Shown here piece by piece: positions 15,865 to 24,626 of a stretch of 42,644 bases of DNA. The notes under the pieces are model-generated. The model did not search any database and had not been told where the DNA came from. It saw nothing but the letters and a program-made list of their open reading frames with translations. The number at the start of each line of letters is the position of its first letter. Within the stretch, counting starts at the first letter, position 1. The translations under genes and the position numbers were made by a program. This DNA comes from Alphaproteobacteria bacterium (lineage in GTDB: Bacteria; Pseudomonadota; Alphaproteobacteria; UBA828), in assembly GCA_022826345.1 (NCBI GenBank), contig JAJDVB010000170.1:1-42644 (forward strand), read 5' to 3'.

Positions 15865-18800
15865 ATGCCAGACACGTTCGATCCTCGCGGCATCCCATCG
15901 CCTTCCGAAGCGCAGATAACGGCTTCGGTTTCGGCGGAGAACCAAATCTTCCAACCCCGCTGTCTCTCGATCGACCTCGAGGTGGGTAAGGAGGACGGCC
16001 GCATCCACGCCTTCGGCGCTGTGCGAGGCGATACCGGCGAGGGGCATTCGGGCGGCGGATCGGCAGCAGTACTCGCGAAGCTCGACGAACTTGCAGACGG
16101 CGCGTCGTTCGTTCTCGGTCACAACCTGATCGCCTTCGACCTGCCCCACCTCAAGGCGGCGAAGCCCGACCTGCACCTGCTCTCGCTGCCGGCCGTGGAC
16201 ACGCTGCGTCTCAGCCCCCTCGCGTTTCCCCGCAATCCCTATCACCACTTGGTCAAGCACTATCAGGACGGCGGACTCAAACGCGGGCGGCTCAACGCCC
16301 CCCAGCTCGACTCCCGTCTTGCGCTGGAGCTTTTCGGCGACGAGCGGAAAGCACTGCGTGGAGCGGAGTCCGACCTGCTTGCGGCGTGGCATTGGCTGAC
16401 AACGCCAGATTTTGGACGTGCGGACCGCGCACTCGATGACCTCTTCGCCGAGATACGCGGTGCGCGTCGCCCCACGGACGCCGAGGCGCGTGCGGCAATG
16501 GGCCGGCGGCTTGACGGCTCGGCCTGCGCGACCCACGGACGGGAGGCCGTGGCGGCCGCGTCGAATGCGCGCTGGCCATTCGCCTACGCGCTGGCGTGGC
16601 TGTCGGTCGCCGGCGGCAACTCGGTGGTGCCGCCCTGGGTGCGCCACCAGTTCCCGAATACGGGGCGCCTCGTGCACTGGCTGAGGGACACGGCTTGCAA
16701 CGAGGCTGCCTGCGACTGGTGCCGCGAGCGGCACGATGCCCGCAAGGAGCTGAAGCGCTGGTTCGGCTTCGACGATTTCCGGCCGGAACCGGCGGACGCT
16801 GACGGGCACCCGATGCAGCAGGCCATCGCCGAGGCGGCGATGGCGGGGAAGCATGTGCTGGGCATCCTGCCCACCGGCACGGGCAAGTCGCTCTGCTACC
16901 AGATCCCGGCGCTGTCCCGCTACGACAAGACCGGCGCGCTTACGGTGGTGATCTCGCCCCTGGTCGCGCTCATGGCGGACCAGGTCGCGGGACTGGAGGC
17001 GCGGGGGATCGGCTCGTGCGTGACCGTCAACGGTCTGCTGTCGATGCCCGAAAGAGCCGACGCGCTGGATCGGGTGCGCCTCGGGGACGCGAGCATCCTG
17101 CTCATCTCGCCGGAGCAGCTTCGCAGCAGGTCTCTGCGCCGGGTTCTCGATCAGCGCGAGATCGGAGGCTGGGTGCTCGACGAGGCCCACTGCCTGTCGC
17201 GCTGGGGCCACGACTTCCGGCCCGACTATCGCTATGTCGGCCGCTTCATCCGCGAGAAGGCCGGTGACGAGCCGGTGCCGCCGGTGCTCTGCCTGACGGC
17301 GACCGCCAAGCCGGACGTCACCGACGACATCGCGCGGCACTTCCGGGACAAGATCGGCATCGAGCTCACGGTCTTCGACGGCGGCGCGGAGCGCAGCAAT
17401 CTGGCCTTCGAGGTGATCCCGACCTCAGGCGGGGAGAAGTTCGGCCACATCCACCACGTTCTCAAGTGGTATCTGCCACCGGACGCGGCCGGCGGCGCCA
17501 TCGTCTACTGCGCGACGCGCCGGCAGAGCGAGGAGGTGGCCGAGTTCCTTCAGTTGAAGGGCATGGCGGCCGAGCACTATCACGCGGGCCTGCCGCCGGA
17601 GACCAAGAAGGACGTGCAGCGGCGCTTCATCGGCGGTCAGCTTCGCGCGATCGCCGCGACCAACGCCTTTGGCATGGGTATCGACAAACCGGATGTCCGG
17701 CTGGTGGTCCATGCCGATATCCCCGGTTCGCTGGAGAACTACCTCCAGGAAGCGGGCCGGGCCGGGCGGGACGGCGCATCGGCGCAATGCGTGTTGCTCT
17801 ACGCGGCAGACGACGTGGAGCGCCAGTTCGGCATGTCGGCGCGCTCGCGGCTTACTCGTCAGGAAATCCACGGCATCCTCAGGGCGCTTCGCAACCTGGA
17901 CCGCAAGAAGCGCTTCGGCGGCGAGGTGGTGGCGACGACCGGCGAAATCCTTGGCGAGGATGAGGACAAGGCGTTCGAACGCGATTCGGCCACCGACGAC
18001 ACGCGCGTGCGCACCGCCGTCGCTTGGCTCGAAGAGGCCGACCTGGTGAGCCGCGAGGAGAACGTCGTCCAGGTGTTCCCGTCGTCCCTCCAGGTGAACT
18101 CGGTCGAGGAAGCGCGGGCAAGGCTCGCACGGGCACCGATCGCGGACGCCTATCGCGATCAGTTGCTGCGTATCGCCGAGGCGCTGATTTGGGCCAGCGC
18201 GGACGAGGGCGTCAGCACGGACGATCTGATGGCGGTCTCGGGCCTGAGCCCGGAGGGAGTGCGTGGCGCCCTGTACGATCTCGAGCGGTTGGGCGTTGCC
18301 AGCAACGACACGGCGCTGACCGCATTCGTCCACGCCGGGGTGGAGCGCTCGTCTTCCAAGCGTCTGGAGCAAGCAGCGGAGTTGGAGACCGCCCTGATCG
18401 AACATATGCGCGAGCAGGCGTGGGATCAGGGCAAAGGAGACGCAGCGTCGCTGCACTTGCGTATCGCATCGCAGGTGCTGAGAGACCAGGGCCTGCCCGA
18501 TCCGCTGCCGGAACGGCTGTGGCGCATCCTCTGCAGCATCGCCTACGACGGCCGCGGCGAGGACGGCGCCGCTGGCAGCCTGACCGTGCGGAAGCGCGAC
18601 GCTGAGACGGCCTTGGTGACTCTCCAACGAGAATGGGGAAAGTTGGAGGAAACCGCGCAACTCCGGCGCGAGGCAGCCGGGCTGCTGCTGGAGCACCTAA
18701 TCGCCTGCCTGCCGTCCGGCAGCCGGGGCACGGACCTGCTGGCCCAGACCACCCTCGGCAAGCTGTTGCAGGCGGTCGAGTCCGACATGGTCCTGAAGAG

Positions 18801-21090
18801 CAGGGTCAGGCACCCCGACAAGCTCGTGGACCGCGCCTTGCTGTGGCTGCACGAGCAGGAGGTCATCCGCCTCAACAAGGGTCTCGCCGTGTTCCGCCCT
18901 GCCATGACCGTCCGCCTTCAGCATCGGGAGCGGCGGGGCTTCACCAGGGCCGACTTCGAACCCCTGGCACTCCACTACCAGGGTCAGGTCCTCCAAATCC
19001 ACGTGATGGTGGCGTTTGCCGAGCGCGGCCTCGCCGCCATAAGAGACGCCCTGCGCCTGGCGATGGACTACTTCAACCTGAGGGAGGAGGCGTTCCTCGA
19101 CCGCTGGCTGCCGGGTCGAGACAAAGAGATCGGCCGCGAAACCACGCCCGCCTCATGGCGGGCGATCGTCGAGAGCCTCAACGACACCGTCCAGCAAGAC
19201 ATCGTCGCCGACACTCGTGAGCAAACCAACGTGCTGGTGCTCGCCGGGCCCGGCTCGGGCAAGACGAGGGTGCTGGTGCACCGCATCGCCTATCTCATCA
19301 GAGCACGCCGCGAGAACTCCAGAGGCATTCTGGCTCTCGCCTACAATCGCCACGCCGCCGTGGACATTCGCCGCCGCCTTCATGAACTGGTTGGTGATGA
19401 TGCGAGAGGCGTCACCGTGCTCACCTGCCATGCGCTTGCCATGCGGCTCGCTGGTGCCAGCTTCACCGGCCGGGCGGAGCAGCCTGACGACGAGGTGTTC
19501 CGGGAGGTGCTGCGCAGCGCAGTGGAGCTGCTGCGCGGCGAGGATCTGCTGCCGGAGGAGGCGGACGAGCAGCGGGAACGACTTCTGGCCGGGTTCCGCT
19601 GGATCCTGGTGGACGAGTATCAGGACATCGGCCCCGACCAGTATGAGTTGATCTCGGCCCTGGCCGGGCGCACGCTCGAGGACGAGGCCGGCAAGCTCAC
19701 GCTCTTCGCGGTCGGCGACGACGACCAGAACATCTACGCCTTCAACGGCGCCTCCGTCGAGTTCATCCGCCGCTTCGAGGAGGACTACGGACCGAAGCCC
19801 AGTTATCTCGTCGGTAACTACCGCTCCACCGGCCACATCATCGCTGCCGCCAACGCGGTGATCGAGCCGGCGCAGGAGCGGATGAAGGCCGGGCATCCCA
19901 TCCACATCGACAAGGCGCGCGCGAGGGAACCGCTCGGCGGCGCTTGGGAGGCCCTCGATCCGGTCGCCCAAGGACGGGTGCAAGTTCTGCCTGCCGGCGG
20001 CGATCCGGTCTCGCAGGCGCAGACCGTCATGGCGGAGTTTCAGCGCCTCGCTGCGCTCACACCGGATTGGTACTGGTCGCGGTGCGCGGTGATCGCACGC
20101 GAGTGGAAGTATCTGGAGCCGGTGCGCGCTTTCTGCGAGTTGCACGACATCCCCGTGCAGATGGGCAACGAGGAAATACCCAGCTTTTGGCGCCTGCGGG
20201 AAACCCGCACCTTCATCGATTGGCTGCGTTCACGCGAGCCCCGCGTCGTCGACGGTGGGGCCCTCGCCAGTTGGGCGGAGGGATGCCCGCCCGGTCCTTG
20301 GCACGACCTGCTACGGCAGGCCGTCGAGGAGCACAGGTTGGAAACCGGCGGTGGTGACGCGCCAGTGGATCATGTCGTCGAATGGCTGGCGGAATGGGGC
20401 CGGGAGATTCGCCGGCGGCAGCGGGGGCTCTCGCTGCTGACCGGCCACCGCGCCAAGGGGCTGGAGTTCGACCATGTGGCCGTGCTCGATGGCGGCTGGG
20501 ATCGCGTCGGGCGAGACGAAGACCCGGACGCACCCCGCCGGCTCTACTACGTGTCCATGACACGCGCCCGGCAGACCCTCGCGCTGGCGCGCTTCGACGA
20601 CTCTCATCCGCTGCAGAATGAGTTGGTTGACCATCCCTCGGTGGTTTGGCGTACCCCGGCTGACCTGCCGGCTCCGGCCGCGGCGCTCCTATATCGCCAT
20701 GTCCTGACCAGCCTTCAGGACGTGGACCTTGGCTTCGCGGGACGCCGAGCTGGCGACCATGCGATCCACCGCGCCATCGCCGCGCTATCTCCCGGTGATG
20801 CGCTGGAAACGCGCGTCACGGAACAGAGGCGCTGGGAGTTGATGGACACTGCGGGCTCGGTGGTGGGACGACTTGCCAAAAGCTTCGAGCCTCCGCTCGG
20901 GATGCGATGCCGCTCCGCCGAAGTGTTCGCCGTTGTCGGTTGGAGTTGCGAGGCGTCCGATCCCCAGTACCGCGACAGCATCAGGTCCGATGCCTGGGAG
21001 GTGGTGGTGCCGGAGCTCGTGTTCGAGCCGCACGAAGAAGTGGTCCACGAAAGAGACTCAGCCGGCCCGTCGCTCGGCAGTACCTGCTAG
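15865..21090 (+). CDS. Giant exonuclease-RecQ-UvrD fusion helicase
   Basis: A 1741-aa protein with three nucleic-acid modules. (1) Residues about 30-190: DnaQ/RNase H-like exonuclease with Asp37 and Glu39 (LSIDLEVG), Asp92 (GHNLIAFDLPHL) and Asp112 and 148 regions. (2) A cysteine cluster C278-x4-C283-x2-C286-x3-H290, then a RecQ SF2 helicase: Walker A TGTGKS with Lys341, DEAHCLSRWGHDFRPDY from 439, and EAGRAGRDG at 629-637. (3) A long helical linker, then a UvrD/Rep SF1 helicase: GPGSGKT with Lys1133, DEYQD at 1250-1254, GDDDQNIYAF from 1284, GHRAKGLEFD at 1527-1536, and YVSMTRA from 1562. All ATPase motifs look intact. The ATG at 15865 is preferred to the TTG at 15829; neither has a strong ribosome binding site. 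It is the only large cargo gene of the integrase element, so element maintenance or anti-phage defence are the leading guesses. Confidence 0.93.
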   Translation: MPDTFDPRGIPSPSEAQITASVSAENQIFQPRCLSIDLEVGKEDGRIHAFGAVRGDTGEGHSGGGSAAVLAKLDELADGASFVLGHNLIAFDLPHLKAAKPDLHLLSLPAVDTLRLSPLAFPRNPYHHLVKHYQDGGLKRGRLNAPQLDSRLALELFGDERKALRGAESDLLAAWHWLTTPDFGRADRALDDLFAEIRGARRPTDAEARAAMGRRLDGSACATHGREAVAAASNARWPFAYALAWLSVAGGNSVVPPWVRHQFPNTGRLVHWLRDTACNEAACDWCRERHDARKELKRWFGFDDFRPEPADADGHPMQQAIAEAAMAGKHVLGILPTGTGKSLCYQIPALSRYDKTGALTVVISPLVALMADQVAGLEARGIGSCVTVNGLLSMPERADALDRVRLGDASILLISPEQLRSRSLRRVLDQREIGGWVLDEAHCLSRWGHDFRPDYRYVGRFIREKAGDEPVPPVLCLTATAKPDVTDDIARHFRDKIGIELTVFDGGAERSNLAFEVIPTSGGEKFGHIHHVLKWYLPPDAAGGAIVYCATRRQSEEVAEFLQLKGMAAEHYHAGLPPETKKDVQRRFIGGQLRAIAATNAFGMGIDKPDVRLVVHADIPGSLENYLQEAGRAGRDGASAQCVLLYAADDVERQFGMSARSRLTRQEIHGILRALRNLDRKKRFGGEVVATTGEILGEDEDKAFERDSATDDTRVRTAVAWLEEADLVSREENVVQVFPSSLQVNSVEEARARLARAPIADAYRDQLLRIAEALIWASADEGVSTDDLMAVSGLSPEGVRGALYDLERLGVASNDTALTAFVHAGVERSSSKRLEQAAELETALIEHMREQAWDQGKGDAASLHLRIASQVLRDQGLPDPLPERLWRILCSIAYDGRGEDGAAGSLTVRKRDAETALVTLQREWGKLEETAQLRREAAGLLLEHLIACLPSGSRGTDLLAQTTLGKLLQAVESDMVLKSRVRHPDKLVDRALLWLHEQEVIRLNKGLAVFRPAMTVRLQHRERRGFTRADFEPLALHYQGQVLQIHVMVAFAERGLAAIRDALRLAMDYFNLREEAFLDRWLPGRDKEIGRETTPASWRAIVESLNDTVQQDIVADTREQTNVLVLAGPGSGKTRVLVHRIAYLIRARRENSRGILALAYNRHAAVDIRRRLHELVGDDARGVTVLTCHALAMRLAGASFTGRAEQPDDEVFREVLRSAVELLRGEDLLPEEADEQRERLLAGFRWILVDEYQDIGPDQYELISALAGRTLEDEAGKLTLFAVGDDDQNIYAFNGASVEFIRRFEEDYGPKPSYLVGNYRSTGHIIAAANAVIEPAQERMKAGHPIHIDKARAREPLGGAWEALDPVAQGRVQVLPAGGDPVSQAQTVMAEFQRLAALTPDWYWSRCAVIAREWKYLEPVRAFCELHDIPVQMGNEEIPSFWRLRETRTFIDWLRSREPRVVDGGALASWAEGCPPGPWHDLLRQAVEEHRLETGGGDAPVDHVVEWLAEWGREIRRRQRGLSLLTGHRAKGLEFDHVAVLDGGWDRVGRDEDPDAPRRLYYVSMTRARQTLALARFDDSHPLQNELVDHPSVVWRTPADLPAPAAALLYRHVLTSLQDVDLGFAGRRAGDHAIHRAIAALSPGDALETRVTEQRRWELMDTAGSVVGRLAKSFEPPLGMRCRSAEVFAVVGWSCEASDPQYRDSIRSDAWEVVVPELVFEPHEEVVHERDSAGPSLGSTC

Positions 21091-21285
21091 GACGGTATTT
21101 GCCTGCTGAAGAAACCGCCCAAGCGAAACTCGACTCTCATGACGCTGGCTTCGGACATGGCGGAGTTTGATGCCGCGCTCGAACATGTCGACTGGAGGTT
21201 GCTGGCTTTGCATTTCACGATTGGCCAGAGCTGTGTGCGAGAGGATAGCTACTGGCAGGGGCCGGCGACCGCTTTCGCGCAACCT
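21091..21285. other. Short gap after the helicase
   Basis: No confirmed gene. A plus-strand frame from 21139 (MAEFDAALEHVDWRLLALHF) is open for about 60 codons and runs into the integrase remnant; it may be part of a decayed fusion, and no family is recognised. Confidence 0.25.
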
Positions 21286-21544
21286 TCCGCTCCGGGCCTC
21301 GATGCGCGCGGAAGCCGGGATCAAAGACGTGCGCCTGCATGATCTACGTCATTCGTTCGCCAGCCACGCCGTGCTTCGTGGCATCCCGTTGCCCGTCGTC
21401 TCCCGCATGCTCGGTCAATAGCGGCAGAGCATGACGATGCGTTACGCCCATGTGGGCGATTGCGAAATCGAGGCGGCCGCGGAACGCATCGGCGCAGTCA
21501 TCGCGCGGGCGCTGGAAGTTGGTGTGACCAGTTCAAACGGCTAA
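21286..21544 (+). pseudogene. C-terminal remnant of a tyrosine integrase
   Basis: The translation RAEAGIKDVRLHDLRHSFAS and on matches the end of integrase 2 closely, including HAVLRGIPLPVVSRMLG and MTMRYAHVGD. Where integrase 2 has LGHKRP the remnant has LGQ-stop (CAATAG against CACAAG), removing a catalytic His and truncating the frame at 21421. Reading resumes in the same frame to a TAA at 21542-21544. Similarity continues into the 3' flank (CGCGCTCGTA in both). The upstream two thirds of the gene are missing. It marks the right side of the element or an older related insertion. Confidence 0.9.
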
Positions 21545-21609
21545 CCCACCGCGCTCGTATTCTGGTCAGCATGTCAATGAGGCCGCGGCGAAGAAGCCCC
21601 GCAATTTAA

Positions 21610-21940
21610 GTGACCAAGTTGTGCGGTGCGTCGAGCGTCCTCTGCAACGATCTGGTTTGCCCGGCGGTCTGGCTGTGCTTCGCCACCGACACCATCATTG
21701 GCGAGACCGTCACCATCGTGTTTCCCATTCGGCCTTCGTCGCCCTCGGCTTCGAGCACAGCGTCGCCAACTTGCACCCGCGCTCTTCGTCAACCTCCTCG
21801 CCGACAGGGGCATATCTGCCGGCGAGGACTGGCTCGCCCTGGTGTGGAAACTGGCCGTGGTGACTGCGGGGAATATCGTTGGCGGAACAGTATTGGTCAC
21901 TCTGGTGTACTGGCTCGTGTATCTCCGCCACAGGAAATAG
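21610..21940 (+). pseudogene. Formate/nitrite transporter (FocA/NirC family) remnant
   Basis: Three successive frames together spell the C-terminal half of an FNT channel: LCNDLVCPAVWLCFA (frame of 21610), then SAFVALGFEHSVANLHP (after a shift near 21729), then ALFVNLLADRGISAGEDW and NIVGGTVLVTLVYWLVYL (after a shift near 21775), ending at TAG 21938-21940. CNxLVCLAVW, FVAxGFEHSVAN and GNxxGG are family signatures. The N-terminal half is absent, lost next to the integrase remnant. Two frameshifts and the truncation make it non-functional. Confidence 0.85.
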
Positions 21941-22089
21941 CGAGAGAGCGGGGACCGGCAGGATGGTACGGCAAATGCCCTCGATTTTTTGATCGCTTGC
22001 TTTCGACAACGACAGCGCGAGGCGACAGCGTTAGCTTGAGCGGTCCCGATCCGATTGCACGATCGGCCTGTACCTCAGCTGTTGGTGCG

Positions 22090-22803
22090 ATGGATCCATT
22101 CGTCGAGATGCTTCTGTGGACCGTGCTCGCCGGTGCCTGCATACCGGCTGGTGCTGCCCTCGCACGGATCGAGCACATTCGCCCGCTGTGGCTGGAGCAG
22201 GAGCTTCGCCACTTCGTGATCGCCTTCGGCGGCGGGGTGCTGCTCGGCGCCGTCGCCCTGGTGCTGGTTCCGGAAGGGGCGGCGCACGTGCCGGAACCGT
22301 GGGCGGTCGCGGGTCTGATGCTGGCGGGCGGTGTCGCCTTCATGGCGTTAGATCGCGCCCAGGCAAAGTGGAAGCGTGCGACGCCCCAGTTCACCGCCAT
22401 GGCGGCAGACTTCCTGCCCGAATCGCTTGCGCTGGGCGGCATGTTCGCCGTGGGCGCCGACGGCGCGGTGCTGCTGGCGATCCTCATCGGGCTGCAGAAC
22501 CTGCCCGAAGGCTTCAACGCGTGGCGCGAACTCGCCGCCGGATCGTTCAACCGCCGGATCGCGCTCGGGCTGATAGTGCTCCTCGCCTGCTTCGGTCCCG
22601 TGTGCGGCCTGATCGGCTGGTACTGGCTCGCCGACCAGGCCTTTGCGCTCGGGGCGATCATGCTGTTCGCGGCCGGCGGCATCCTATACCTCACCTTCCA
22701 GGATATCGCGCCGCAGGCCCGGCTGGAGCGGCACTGGGCGCCGCCGCTCGGCGCCGTGCTGGGCTTCGCGCTGGCGCTGCTCGCCGAGATGACGTTCCAC
22801 TGA
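22090..22803 (+). CDS. ZIP family divalent metal transporter
   Basis: A 237-aa membrane protein with about 7-8 hydrophobic segments. The metal-binding helices are recognisable: MAADFLPESLALGGMFAVG in one and IGLQNLPEGFNAWREL in the next, equivalent to the HxxPE motifs of ZIP transporters, although the usual His positions are Asp and Gln/Asn. ZIP proteins import Zn, Fe or Mn into the cytoplasm. The ATG at 22090 (MDPFVEMLLWTVLAG) is chosen since the longer frame enters the FNT remnant; no strong ribosome binding site is seen. It is convergent with the MFS gene to its right. Confidence 0.8.
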   Translation: MDPFVEMLLWTVLAGACIPAGAALARIEHIRPLWLEQELRHFVIAFGGGVLLGAVALVLVPEGAAHVPEPWAVAGLMLAGGVAFMALDRAQAKWKRATPQFTAMAADFLPESLALGGMFAVGADGAVLLAILIGLQNLPEGFNAWRELAAGSFNRRIALGLIVLLACFGPVCGLIGWYWLADQAFALGAIMLFAAGGILYLTFQDIAPQARLERHWAPPLGAVLGFALALLAEMTFH

Positions 22804-23067
22804 GACGCAGGGACTTTCAGGCGCCGGCACCCTGCGGTCCCGGCGCCAGGTGCACGCTCACGTCGGCACCCAATCGTGGCCGAACGCCTCCTGCATCACA
22901 CCCCCTCTTCTGGAGCATTTGCCGGTGTTGTAGAATCTCAATAATTCTCAACGTCTTGGATTCGTCCAAGCTACGGACAATGACGCGCGACGGCGGCTCC
23001 TCGTCCGAGACCTGTCGTCGGCACAGTGACGATGTTGCGCGTTCCGGTCGACTGCATTGGCCCGGAA
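22804..23067. other. Gap between convergent ZIP and MFS genes
   Basis: No gene is visible. A minus-strand frame at the left end reads RLGADVSVHLAPGPQGAGA before a stop at 22817 and looks like the tail of a lost gene, but the family cannot be named. An AT-richer segment (about 22930-22960) may hold transcription-end signals. Confidence 0.3.
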
Positions 23068-24483
23068 CTATGAACGGCCGAGACGCCGCGCGACCAACGC
23101 AGCCGAGATAATGGCGCCGACCGGGACGACGGCGAAGGTGGCGAACAACCAGATAGCGGCGCTGTGCGCGCCGGTGTCGCCTCCCGGCTCGGTGAGACCC
23201 GCCAGGTTCGCGGTCATGCCGGCCAATGCGGCGCCAAGCGCTGTGGCAAAGAGTTGAACTGTCGTTATTCCGGCCGACGCCTGCTCCGCCTCGTCCTGGG
23301 GTGCGACGACCAGGACGCGGGTGAGCAGGTGCGGCCACGCCGCGCCAATGCCGAACCCGGTGAGAGTGAGACCGATGCTGGTCGCGATCAGCCCCGCGAG
23401 GCCTGCGCCGTCCGTTCCCGGCATGACGATGGCGAGCATTATCAGCGCGGCCAGCACGATACAGGGCCCCCCGACAATGGCCCACCTGGCGGCTCCCTTG
23501 CCGGCTCCCGACCAGACGATCGCGGAAACAGCCCAACCGGCCGCCATCAACGCGGCCATGTAACCCGCAATCAGAGGCGTCACGCCGTGCAGGACCTGCA
23601 GGAAATAGGGCACGAAGATCTCGGGCTGCATGGCGACGACGAGGAGGCTCATCGTCAGGTATATTGGCCCCAGGGCCGCCGCCAGGCTGAAGGAGCCGGC
23701 CGGGAGTAGGCGCGTCCGGGCTCGTTGCTCGATTACTAACAGAATGGCCGAAACGATGACGGCCGCCGCAAGGCCGATCCCGTTGCGGACCGGATCGTCG
23801 CCGACGCTGCCGATCGAAATCGCGAGCACCGCGGCCGCCAAGAGAACGAGCTGCCGGAGCGGCAACGCCCCGCTGGCGCTGCTCTCGTGGTCTTCTTTGC
23901 GGGGCAAGGCGAAATTGGTCAGAAGCACGTAGGGGACCGCGAGAACAGGCAGGGCCCAGAACGCGCCACGCCAGATATCGAACTCGGCGAACATGCCGCC
24001 GAGCGCAGGACCGAGCAGCGTTGCCGCACCCCACATGCTCGAAATCAGCGCCATCGCCCGGGGCCAGAGGGGCTCGGCAAAGACGACCCTGATCATGGCG
24101 TAAGACAGCGCAAACAGAACGCCCCCGCCAAACCCCTGCACGGTGCGGCCGATCAACAGCACGGGCATGGAGGGTGCAATCGCGCAGATGACGGCGCCTG
24201 CCGCAAAGACGACGGTTGCGAAGCGATATCCGCCGCGAGGGCCGAGAGAGGCGAGAAGGCGCGGGCTGAGGGCCGAGCCCATGATCGACGCGAGGATGAA
24301 CAGGCTGGTGTTCCATGCGTAGTAATCGAGGCCGCCGATGTCCGCGACGACGGACGGCAGGATGGTGATCGTCACGTAGACATTCACCGCATGGAGGGCG
24401 ACGCCGCCAGCCAATGCGAACGAGCGAAGGGCATTTTGTCCCCGCAGCAGGCCGCCCCAACCGGCGGTGGCTTGATCAGCCAA
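23068..24483 (-). CDS. MFS transporter (drug:H+ antiporter type)
   Basis: A 471-aa inner-membrane protein with about 14 hydrophobic segments, as in the DHA2-like exporters. The MFS motif region between helices 2 and 3 reads SPRLLASLGPRGGYRFATVV, and motif C lies near MWGAATLLGPALGGMFAEF (G-x-x-x-G-P-x-x-G-G). The TTG start is supported by GGAGGA about 9 bases upstream and by the good N-terminus; no nearby ATG gives a better start. It is convergent with the ZIP gene and divergent from an NhaA fragment. The substrate is unknown; export of toxic compounds is the usual role. Confidence 0.88.
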   Translation of the reverse strand: MADQATAGWGGLLRGQNALRSFALAGGVALHAVNVYVTITILPSVVADIGGLDYYAWNTSLFILASIMGSALSPRLLASLGPRGGYRFATVVFAAGAVICAIAPSMPVLLIGRTVQGFGGGVLFALSYAMIRVVFAEPLWPRAMALISSMWGAATLLGPALGGMFAEFDIWRGAFWALPVLAVPYVLLTNFALPRKEDHESSASGALPLRQLVLLAAAVLAISIGSVGDDPVRNGIGLAAAVIVSAILLVIEQRARTRLLPAGSFSLAAALGPIYLTMSLLVVAMQPEIFVPYFLQVLHGVTPLIAGYMAALMAAGWAVSAIVWSGAGKGAARWAIVGGPCIVLAALIMLAIVMPGTDGAGLAGLIATSIGLTLTGFGIGAAWPHLLTRVLVVAPQDEAEQASAGITTVQLFATALGAALAGMTANLAGLTEPGGDTGAHSAAIWLFATFAVVPVGAIISAALVARRLGRS

Positions 24484-24497
24484 CGCTTTCGTCCTCC

Positions 24498-24590
24498 GCC
24501 CCGGCGCTCGCCGGCATCGGTGTCACGATGAGCCTACTCATCCACACACTGGTCTTCGATGGCGCTGAGTCGGAGGCAGACGAGAGGCTC
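24498..24590 (+). pseudogene. NhaA C-terminal fragment
   Basis: The plus-strand frame reads APALAGIGVTMSLLIHTLVF followed by DGAESEADERL. This aligns with ALAGIGFTMSLFIGTLAFDD and QAEVRL in the intact NhaA encoded at 25064-26266. Only about 31 codons remain, with no start, so it is a leftover of a second nhaA copy in the opposite orientation. It sits between the MFS start and the end of the truncated lipoprotein gene. Confidence 0.75.
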
Positions 24591-24626
24591 TGCGACAAGG
24601 TCACCCTGCCGCCCCGGCGCGGGGTC

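Noticed and set aside
13000..21600. Direct attachment-site repeats flanking the integrase element
   Set aside because: I compared the left border near 13,020-13,060 with the right border near 21,545-21,610 and found no convincing identical core; the only shared DNA is the integrase 3' end reported above.
22817..24460. Minus-strand frame of 547 codons over the MFS gene
   Set aside because: Arg-rich shadow frame; the MFS reading in the other phase has membrane helices and motifs.
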